A stretch of DNA of 64,000 nucleotides from assembly GCF_002836255.1 (NCBI RefSeq), contig NZ_PJAU01000061.1, forward strand, positions 300,601-364,600. Reading direction: 5' to 3'. A model generated the notes under the pieces. That model made no database searches. It saw only the letters and a list, made by a program, of their open reading frames with translations, and was not told the origin of the DNA. This stretch comes from Colwellia sp. 75C3 (lineage in GTDB: Bacteria > Pseudomonadota > Gammaproteobacteria > Enterobacterales > Alteromonadaceae). A program made the translations under genes and the position numbers. Shown one piece after another: positions 57,729-64,000 of the stretch; the stretch's first letter is position 1; every line of letters starts with the position of its first letter.

Positions 57729-58958
57729 CTATTTAAGTAATGGTTTCATTATCTCCAATTTACCATCAATTGGCGTAGTAATATCTACACCTAAAATTTG
57801 AGCGAGCAACGGCATAATATTTACATTCTCAACAGTAGCTAATTGGAAACTTTCCTTAAACGCGGGACCTGTAGCATAAAATATTCCATCCATATCTTTA
57901 GTATTAAACTGGCTCCAACCATGATTGCCTTTACTCGTTTTTCCCGTAAAACCAATTGACCAATCTTTATCCGTTAAACAAGTGATATCACCAATACGGT
58001 TTGTTTTAGACGCATTAAATTTTGTTGGAATATCTTGATATTGATAACATTGATAGTGATTAGCTTGTTGATTAAGTTCTGCAACCGTTTCAGCCAATGT
58101 GCGTTTAGATTTTCCCTCATCATATATTAATACAATGGGATTAGTTGCTACCACTTTATACTCATCGTTTAACCATGTTGGTAAATATTCGTAGTTTTTA
58201 GCCGGGTAATCTACCATGCCGTGATCAGACACAATAACAATATTGACTTCAAAATCTAGCAAACGTACCTTACTAACCATTTCTCGAATAGTATCATCAA
58301 CTTTATTAATAGCGGCAATCAGTTCAGCTGAATCTTGACCAAAATGATGCCCTGCACTGTCAATATCATGAAAATAGGTTGTAATGAGTTGTGGTCGTTC
58401 GCTTGAAGGAAGCTTGTACCAATTTAAAATACCCTCTATGCGCTCATGATGTGTGGCGTTATGATTATATGTTTTATAGTGGGACGGATAAATGCCCGTA
58501 ATAGCTGCTTCTGAGCCTGGCCAAAAATAACTGGCTGTTCGCATATCTTGCTCTTCAGCAATAACCCACAGCGGTTTACGTAAATAAAAATCTGCATTAG
58601 TAACGGCATTTGATTCTTTAATATTGTAGCTTTTCTTTAAGTCCGGTGCATAAAAACGATTGGCCACTATGCCATGATTTTCAGGATATGACCCGGTTAT
58701 AATACTCAGATGATTAGGGAACGTTTTAGTGGGAAAAGCAGGACGTAATGACGTTAAGTGAGCCGATTTTTTGGCAAATTCAGACAAAAATTCTGGTTTG
58801 TATTTATCAACATAATCCCATCTAAAACCATCGAGAGAAATTAATAACACATAAGGTTTAGGCTTAACAATATCTACCACCGTATTGGATGCTTTTTTCG
58901 ATTCAGCAGTACACGCATTTAAGCAAAGTAATACGGCTATTATAAGTAATCTTTTCAA
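57729..58958 (-). CDS. ENPP-like type I phosphodiesterase/nucleotide pyrophosphatase lipoprotein
   Basis: A 409-residue protein. The lipobox LLCLNAC at residues 10-16 predicts lipid attachment. The alkaline-phosphatase-superfamily fold is shown by LLISLDGFRWDYVDKY (metal Asp), PAFPTKTFPNHLSIITG with the Thr nucleophile, DIDSAGHHFG and VSDHGM (metal Asp/His). It hydrolyses phosphodiester bonds of nucleotides or lipids in the periplasm; the true substrate cannot be told. Transcribed alone. Confidence 0.92.
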   Translation of the reverse strand: MKRLLIIAVLLCLNACTAESKKASNTVVDIVKPKPYVLLISLDGFRWDYVDKYKPEFLSEFAKKSAHLTSLRPAFPTKTFPNHLSIITGSYPENHGIVANRFYAPDLKKSYNIKESNAVTNADFYLRKPLWVIAEEQDMRTASYFWPGSEAAITGIYPSHYKTYNHNATHHERIEGILNWYKLPSSERPQLITTYFHDIDSAGHHFGQDSAELIAAINKVDDTIREMVSKVRLLDFEVNIVIVSDHGMVDYPAKNYEYLPTWLNDEYKVVATNPIVLIYDEGKSKRTLAETVAELNQQANHYQCYQYQDIPTKFNASKTNRIGDITCLTDKDWSIGFTGKTSKGNHGWSQFNTKDMDGIFYATGPAFKESFQLATVENVNIMPLLAQILGVDITTPIDGKLEIMKPLLK

Positions 58959-59199
58959 TGTGACTCTCTAATAAAAAGGACTAAGTTGACGATTACACTA
59001 ATAATCGCCACTGTAAAAATTAATTGTTTTTTTGTAAAAAATGAATAGTTGAGGTCCAAATTCCCGCTAACTATATATTTTATTTATAAATTAAGCCATT
59101 GTCAGTTTATTTATAAAGCGTGATAATCAAATTGATTTAGGGTGTGAATATATCAGCGTCAGCAATAACACGACTAACTTTATATTTTCCGTATGGTGA

Positions 59200-59904
59200 T
59201 TACATGGCTATCAACGTTGAGTTTTCTGCACGTCTCTCACTGTATCTATCTAACAAAAAATCACTTTGATCTCGCGTTAAATAAGTAAAACGCATCAACT
59301 CCTCCATCACATCAACAATACGGTCTCTATAAGGGGATGCTTTCATTAAACCCTCTTTAGTAAACTCGTTATACGCTTTTGCTACAGAGGATTGATTTGG
59401 GATTGTTAACATTCTCATCCAACGACCTAATATCCTCATATTGTTGATTGCGTTAAAGCTTTGTGAGCCCCCTGTTACTTGCATAACGGCTAATACTTTT
59501 CCTTGTGTTGGCCTAACTGCGCCAAGTGATAACGGGATCCAATCTACTTGAGTTTTCATTACTCCTGACATATTTCCGTGTATTTCAGGTGACGACCAAA
59601 CTTGCGCTTCAGACCATGTCACTAATTCTCTAAGTTCTACTACCTTAGGGTGGTTAACTGAATCCTTATTATCAATCTCACTATTATCAATCTCACTATT
59701 ATCAAATAATGGCAGCCCTTTGGGATTAAAAAACTTTACTTCTGCGCCCATTGTTTCCAATATTCGCCCTGCTTCTTCAGCGCTTAATCGGCTAAACGAG
59801 GTTTCACGCAATGAGCCATATAACATTAATACGCGAGGTTTATGGATACTGACTTTGTTAACGGTGTGCTTTAGGTTAAATTGTTCGTTTTGTAAGAAGT
59901 TCAT
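59200..59904 (-). CDS. arsH: ArsH-family NADPH-dependent FMN reductase
   Basis: A 234-residue flavoprotein. LYGSLRETSFSRLSAEEAGR (FMN-phosphate loop), SPEIHGNMSGVMKTQVDWIPLS, GAVRPTQGKVLAVMQVTGGSQSF and RWMRMLTIPNQSS are ArsH hallmarks. ArsH oxidises organoarsenicals or reduces quinones and metals. A 15-bp tandem duplication inside the gene repeats NSEID twice in a loop. No arsR, arsB or arsC is present; sigZ is divergent, 127 bp away, and may regulate it, but that is inference. Confidence 0.92.
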   Translation of the reverse strand: MNFLQNEQFNLKHTVNKVSIHKPRVLMLYGSLRETSFSRLSAEEAGRILETMGAEVKFFNPKGLPLFDNSEIDNSEIDNKDSVNHPKVVELRELVTWSEAQVWSSPEIHGNMSGVMKTQVDWIPLSLGAVRPTQGKVLAVMQVTGGSQSFNAINNMRILGRWMRMLTIPNQSSVAKAYNEFTKEGLMKASPYRDRIVDVMEELMRFTYLTRDQSDFLLDRYSERRAENSTLIAM

Positions 59905-60031
59905 ATTAATTCCAATGGGTTTATTTACCCATAAGACGATGGACCTTACAAAAAGACGAAAAATATTATATAAATAATGAAAAACTATCTAATGACAAAA
60001 ATGCGCCCAAGTTCAGGAGTTAATCAGTAAA

Positions 60032-60565
60032 ATGAACATAGAAGAACTATGGCAAGATTACAGAGCGGCGTTGAAGCGGTTTATACATGCGAAAGTATCA
60101 AATGAAGCTGATGTAGAAGATTTACTGCAAGATATTTTGATAAAAACCTATAACAACCTTGATTCAGTAAAAGCACAAAAGAGCGTTAAATCATGGTTAT
60201 TTCAAATAGCTAATAATACCATCATTGACTACTACCGAAAGAACGCCCGTACTCAAGCAGCGATTATTAAAGCGTTATTGCCTGTTGCTGATTCACAAGA
60301 GAGCAACGTTGACTTGTCAAACTGCATATCTCCCTTTATTAACGCGTTGCCAGATGATCACGCCAGTTTATTAACCGCTATAGATTTAAATAACCAATCA
60401 CAAAAGCAATATGCTGAACAGTTAGGCATCAGTTACTCAACGCTTAAATCCCGCGTACAAAAAAGTAGAGGTCTGCTGAAAAAGGTGTTCGACGATTGTT
60501 GCCATTTTAAAATTGATAAGATTGGTAATGTTTATGATTATGATGCAAAAACAAAAAGCCGATAA
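60032..60565 (+). CDS. sigZ: RNA polymerase sigma factor SigZ
   Basis: A 177-residue ECF-type sigma factor. Region 2 (about 5-75) contains VEDLLQDILIKTYNN and SWLFQIANNTIIDYYR; region 4 (about 110-155) contains QKQYAEQLGISYSTLKSRVQKSR. The C-terminus has a CC pair (FDDCCHFKID), typical of SigZ. No anti-sigma factor follows. Its stop codon lies inside a bidirectional terminator. A remnant of a second copy is at 43158-43247. Confidence 0.9.
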   Translation: MNIEELWQDYRAALKRFIHAKVSNEADVEDLLQDILIKTYNNLDSVKAQKSVKSWLFQIANNTIIDYYRKNARTQAAIIKALLPVADSQESNVDLSNCISPFINALPDDHASLLTAIDLNNQSQKQYAEQLGISYSTLKSRVQKSRGLLKKVFDDCCHFKIDKIGNVYDYDAKTKSR

Positions 60566-60584
60566 TCTTTCGATTAACGGCTTT
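60555..60584. terminator. Bidirectional terminator overlapping sigZ stop
   Basis: AAAGCCG (60555-60561) pairs with CGGCTTT (60578-60584), and inside it TAATC pairs with GATTA around TTTC. On the minus strand it is followed by TTTTTGTTTTTG, a good T-tract for the radical SAM gene. The sigZ TAA lies within the stem. Confidence 0.8.
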
Positions 60585-60631
60585 ATTAATGTAGTGTTAG
60601 CAATGCAAGTAGATAAATTCACTCCCTGCTA

Positions 60632-62332
60632 TTAGCTCATATGTTGTTGCTGTCGCTTTAATGCTTTATTTTTACTGACGGTTTCCACTTGAGGAACCGA
60701 ATACAGGTTAAGGCTACTAAACAGGCTTTTTAATTTAGCTGCATCGTAATCTACTTCAATTTTTTCAATAACAAGTTGATGTTTTTCCGGATATAAAGCT
60801 TCTACCGCTTGTGAAATTAACTCAAATAACTTCTTCAGACTAATTTTATGAATTTGTCCTGTTTTGTTAAAAATCCACTCGGTAATCGCCATAAAATCAT
60901 CAAACGGTTTATCCGACAATATATGGGGTAAAACGTATTTAAAACGCCCTGAATTACCAATCATGTCCCAATAACGTGCGAAACGGTTAATACGTTGCAT
61001 GGTGGTAAAGCTTACCCTATCAGTACTTAATATATTAAAGGGCGGTAATGGATTAAAACGAAGGTCGAATGCTTCAGTATGTCGAATGATTGGACTACCT
61101 CTCAAACGTTTCAAAATACCCATTTGAATTTCATGCGGTCGACAATGATAAAGTTGATTGAAACTATCTTTAAAGGTGTCTAACGTTTCACCCGGTAAGC
61201 CAAAAATGAGATCCGCATGAATATGTGCATGGGTATTATCTTTTAGCCAAATTAAATTCTCTTTTGACTTAGCGTTGTTTTGCTTACGGCTAATATTCTT
61301 TTGTACTTCAGTATTAAAGGTTTGTATGCCAATTTCAAACTGTAAACTACCTTCAGGAAACTGCGCTAACAACTCCTTTAATTTTCTAGGCAAGTGATCG
61401 GGTACCACTTCAAAATGAAGATACAGATCATCAGTCATTTTGTCTAAGAAAAACTGCATTATTTGCATGGTGGTTTTAATGTTTAAATTAAAGGTTCGAT
61501 CAATAAATTTAAAATTTCTTGCTCCACGTTGATAAAGTATTTCCATTTGTTCAAGAAATAACTCTAACGCAAAGGGTACCGATGTTTTGTCCAAAGATGA
61601 TAAACAAAATTCACATTTAAAGGGGCAACCACGCGACGCTTCAACGTACAGCAAACGGTGCGTTAAATCTTCATCGGTATAATATTGATAAGGTAACTCT
61701 AACTCGCTTAGTTCTACCGGTTTTGAGTGAACAATTTTTTTATCTGGCGGCGTATCGTTTATAATATCTTTACACAGTTGATAGAAACTTAAATCTGCCG
61801 GACCCGTTAATACATAATCAGCACACTGCACAATAGCTTGCTGATCAGTTTCATAACTGACTTCAGGGCCGCCTAATATAATCTTAACTCCGGGTGCAAT
61901 AACTCTTAATAGATTAACAACAGCTGTCGTTTCAACGATATTCCAGATATAGACACCGAAACCAACAATGCTTGGTTTTGCTGCTAAAATTTGTTCAACA
62001 ATATCCATGTCGCGTGTTTGGATAATAAACTCTTTTATTTCACATATATCCTGTAATTCTTTTAAATTCGCGTACAGATAACGTAAGCCAAAACTGGTGT
62101 GAAAGTACTTTGCATTAAGTGTAGCCAGCACAATTTTAGGGGTGATTCCTTCACCTTCATCACGGCTTTGATTTGTAGGCTGTGTTCCCTTGTTTACTGG
62201 CCCAGGTTTTATTGACTCTAGTTTTATTGGCTCGGATATTGTTGACTCGGGTATCATTGAAACAGGAGTATTGCCTTCAGTGAGGGGAACTTGTCTGATA
62301 GTTAGTTCTGGATTATTTTTTTGCTCGGCCAT
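60632..62332 (-). CDS. B12-binding-domain radical SAM protein with DUF4080
   Basis: A 566-residue protein. After a variable N-terminal 65 residues (repeated PEST-like and IKLES/IKPGP strings) comes a cobalamin-binding-like domain (about 66-200, ILGGPEVSYE), then the radical SAM core with the 4Fe-4S motif CPFKCEFC (about residues 236-243), IGIQTFN and DLIFGLPGET. The C-terminal part (about 390-545) matches DUF4080, usually found with this pair. It would use S-adenosylmethionine and perhaps cobalamin; the substrate is unknown. The N-terminal tail may start later than annotated. Confidence 0.88.
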   Translation of the reverse strand: MAEQKNNPELTIRQVPLTEGNTPVSMIPESTISEPIKLESIKPGPVNKGTQPTNQSRDEGEGITPKIVLATLNAKYFHTSFGLRYLYANLKELQDICEIKEFIIQTRDMDIVEQILAAKPSIVGFGVYIWNIVETTAVVNLLRVIAPGVKIILGGPEVSYETDQQAIVQCADYVLTGPADLSFYQLCKDIINDTPPDKKIVHSKPVELSELELPYQYYTDEDLTHRLLYVEASRGCPFKCEFCLSSLDKTSVPFALELFLEQMEILYQRGARNFKFIDRTFNLNIKTTMQIMQFFLDKMTDDLYLHFEVVPDHLPRKLKELLAQFPEGSLQFEIGIQTFNTEVQKNISRKQNNAKSKENLIWLKDNTHAHIHADLIFGLPGETLDTFKDSFNQLYHCRPHEIQMGILKRLRGSPIIRHTEAFDLRFNPLPPFNILSTDRVSFTTMQRINRFARYWDMIGNSGRFKYVLPHILSDKPFDDFMAITEWIFNKTGQIHKISLKKLFELISQAVEALYPEKHQLVIEKIEVDYDAAKLKSLFSSLNLYSVPQVETVSKNKALKRQQQHMS

Positions 62333-62565
62333 GCTGAAGAGTAAATGCCTTTGATTAAATACTGTTAATAATATAGCCGCAATTATACTGTGATTACTTA
62401 TTATGTAAATGAAGATGAGTAATGAGGCTATCTCACAAGAAGACTAAGCGAAAGCCACTATGTCAGAAATTGTGATCCTTAAACTAAATCGAATTTAAGC
62501 CATCAGATTCAGAATCTCTCAGAAGTTTTCGAAACGAAAAAATATTAACGTTCACTTTGCGCTTT

Positions 62566-62720
62566 GTTGACATTTCAGTTAAAAATATTGAGATATATTT
62601 TCTAATGAATTAACTACCAGCGTTATTACGACTTTATATAGGCCGTTTAACTAGCATTGGCTAATCAACTTATGAAGTATTCTGATAAAACGCGACTTAA
62701 TTAACTACGTCGCGTTTTTT
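62566..62720 (+). ncRNA. Possible small RNA ending at an intrinsic terminator
   Basis: An intrinsic terminator, stem AACGCGAC (62689-62696) with GTCGCGTT (62709-62716) extending into TTTTTT to 62720, has no protein gene upstream on its strand. A TTGACA near 62568 could be a -35, but the -10 is unclear. A transcript of roughly 100-130 bases with no ORF is possible. Alternatively, the terminator, read on the other strand, protects the radical SAM promoter region. Confidence 0.3.
62687..62720 (+). terminator. Intrinsic terminator without adjacent gene
   Basis: AAAACGCGAC (62687-62696), 12-base loop, GTCGCGTTTT (62709-62718), then T to 62720. It is strong on the plus strand and weaker on the minus strand. 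Confidence 0.8.
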
Positions 62721-62795
62721 GGTTTAGATGGTTAACTAATTAATGGTTTTAACTAAAAATTGTTAATAACAAAATAGTCTTAATATTTACCTTAT

Positions 62796-62978
62796 AGATA
62801 GCTGTATTTATATACAGCTATCTGCAAATCCTCCTTTCTACAAGAAAGCGTGCAAATTGCCTTCTTTTACACATCTACCAGTCAAACAGTTATTTTTAAC
62901 TTATTGATCTATCAATAACAATAAAGTAATCTCTTGAAATTATAAAATTATGGACGATTAATCCCATCTTGTAGAAAG
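62796..62978. repeat. Hairpin and flanking inverted repeat before the cassette gene
   Basis: AGATAGCTGTAT (62796-62807) pairs perfectly with ATACAGCTATCT (62812-62823) around TTAT. CCTTTCTACAAG (62833-62844) is repeated inverted at 62968-62978 (CTTGTAGAAAG), with similarity extending a few bases each way. This could mark the edge of a small element or the insertion region of the cassette array. No attI is recognisable. Confidence 0.45.
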
Positions 62979-63029
62979 AAGGAATTTCTCCTCATATTAA
63001 ACTGTTATATTTAAAGGAGTTTAATATTT

Positions 63030-63491
63030 ATGCAAACATTCAAAGTGTTCACGTTACTTATATCAATCCTATTTAGTTTTAATAGTTTTGCGAGTGATTC
63101 CCCCTTCAAAACTGTTCAAGAGTTTTTTGCAGCAACATCAGCTGTCGACCACTCTAGACTTAGATCGCTAGCGACCGAAGACTTTCAACTTCTAGAGGTA
63201 GGCGATATATGGGATATTGATAAACTAGTATCCGTCATTCAACCTTCAGATGAAAAAAGGCTAAATTACTTTAATTTGATAACCACTAAAGTTAATGGGG
63301 ACATCGCTTGGGTCAGTTATTGGAACCAGGCAAAATTCGTTAAAGGGGATGAATCGTTTAAAATGGCTTGGCTGGAAAGTGCGGTATTGGTGAAGGAAAA
63401 TTCTAAATGGCGAATTCAAATGCTGCACTCCACAAGAATTAAAAAAGATAAATTTCCTAAAAATATAGTAATGACAGAGTTTACAGAGTAA
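63030..63491 (+). CDS. Exported NTF2-like cassette protein
   Basis: A 153-residue protein with a signal peptide (residues 1-21, ending NSFAS). The rest looks like an NTF2/SnoaL-like cone fold (FKTVQEFFAATSAVDHSRLRS, IAWVSYWNQAKF, WLESAVLVKENSKWRIQMLHST). AAAGGAG precedes the ATG. An attC-like site begins 7 bp after the stop, so it is probably the coding part of an integron cassette. The function is unknown; NTF2-like folds often bind small ligands. Confidence 0.8.
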   Translation: MQTFKVFTLLISILFSFNSFASDSPFKTVQEFFAATSAVDHSRLRSLATEDFQLLEVGDIWDIDKLVSVIQPSDEKRLNYFNLITTKVNGDIAWVSYWNQAKFVKGDESFKMAWLESAVLVKENSKWRIQMLHSTRIKKDKFPKNIVMTEFTE

Positions 63492-63497
63492 TTAAAT

Positions 63498-63586
63498 ATA
63501 ACAAGTTGCTTAAACGGAAAAATAACAGCTGGCCATCGCTTCGCGATTATAGCCAACCATTATTTTCCGCTTAGCAAGGCGTTAGT
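63498..63586 (+). other. Integron attC site 1
   Basis: It begins TATAACAAGTTGCTTAAACGG and ends CCGCTTAGCAAGGCGTTAG. The two ends pair imperfectly (TTGCTTAAACGGAAAA with TTTTCCGCTTAGCAA), with inner arms GCTGGC and GCCAAC, and the 3' end carries the GTTAG core of an R' site. Size (89 bp) and layout fit attC sites of the Vibrio-type. Confidence 0.8.
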
Positions 63587-63913
63587 TGCCCCCACAAATT
63601 AGATTAATATTTATTTTAGTGTTTGGCGTGTTTCATAAGAGTTTATTGTTTGTTTCATTCTTTTTTGTGGTAACTTTACCGCATTCAATTGTTTAGCGTT
63701 TTTGGCTAAACAGTTTCGCCTAAATGGATTTAGTGTTTTTTCGCTCAACTTCCTTTAGGTTAATCAATTCACGTTTGCATTTATCGCTTAATAGCTTTTG
63801 TGTAAACGGCTCAAATTTAATTTGGGTGTTAAGTGGCGGTGGGTGTTTGCTAATTCTCACTTCCACAAATTTATTTTAGCGATTGCTTAGCGTGTTGTGT
63901 TTTAAAACACAGC
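63587..63913. other. Cassette without evident ORF
   Basis: This stretch between two attC sites has no convincing reading frame of 60 codons on either strand. It includes a TGTTTAGC/GCTAAACA hairpin near 63688-63711. Non-coding cassettes are known in large arrays. Confidence 0.5.
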
Positions 63914-64000
63914 AACTAACAAGGCATTCAAAAGGACTAAAAAAAGTTGGCTGCCGTTCGTGCCTCACTATTTTAGCCAACCATTTTTAGCCTCTTAATG
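63914..64000 (+). other. Integron attC site 2, cut by window end
   Basis: AACTAACAAGGCATTC at the start and inner arms AGTTGGCTG/TAGCCAACC, with GGACTAAAAA facing TTTTTAGCC, give the attC layout. The 3' GTTA core lies beyond the window. Confidence 0.7.

Overview
The window looks like a chromosomal segment of a marine, AT-rich gammaproteobacterium, most likely Alteromonadales and probably Colwelliaceae (Colwellia/Thalassotalea-like). The evidence is low GC, a vSGLT-type Na+/galactose symporter in a Leloir cluster, a PEP-CTERM protein, thrombospondin-3-rich surface proteins, a FadH/TetR pair, SigZ next to ArsH, and VCR-like integron attC sites. No rRNA, tRNA, CRISPR array or complete insertion sequence was seen. 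The taxonomic call is inference.

Region 1 (1-19500) is a surface-protein and two-component region with much gene decay. It holds the N-terminal 2263 codons of a giant exported mosaic protein (open at the left edge), a dead BaeS-like histidine kinase, small exported and PEP-CTERM proteins, a lipoprotein with thrombospondin-3 repeats flanked by 0.59-kb direct repeats, an intact BaeS-like kinase with a TPR-like sensor, an alpha/beta-hydrolase-fold protein lacking its nucleophile serine, and a BaeR-like response regulator. Six intergenic regions here carry an 18-bp element made of two 7-mers (TTNNTCC-like) spaced 11 bp apart, usually followed after 8 bp by TTTGTA or similar. I propose that this is the response regulator's binding box and that these genes form one envelope regulon.

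Region 2 (19500-26750) holds a TetR/membrane-fusion/RND efflux operon, a 52-bp tandem duplication at the permease stop codon, a GGDEF remnant and an MSHA-like pilin.

Region 3 (26750-35050) is a galactose (Leloir) cluster, galT-galK-symporter-terminator-galE-galM, followed by a decayed phosphoglucomutase. It is divergent from a LacI-family regulator, with a perfect palindromic operator in the shared intergenic region.

Region 4 (35050-43400) has a 300-bp MITE-like element and a tight three-gene operon. The operon encodes an exported protein of unknown function, a CsgG-like periplasmic protein, and a 1483-residue membrane-anchored protein with two CsgG-like regions and a C-terminal FG-GAP-like propeller. 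I do not recognise this operon as a described system. A SigZ C-terminus remnant follows it.

Region 5 (43400-62400) is mostly ordinary chromosome: DUF3750 lipoprotein, CoxE-like/MoxR pair, GST, crotonase, FadH with divergent TetR and repeated operators, HD-GYP, a frameshifted PAS-GGDEF gene, oligopeptidase B, an ENPP-like phosphodiesterase, ArsH, SigZ and a B12-binding radical SAM protein.

Region 6 (62400-64000) has a possible small RNA with an intrinsic terminator, then the start of an integron-type cassette array: an NTF2-like cassette with its attC, a cassette without an evident ORF, and a second attC cut by the window edge.
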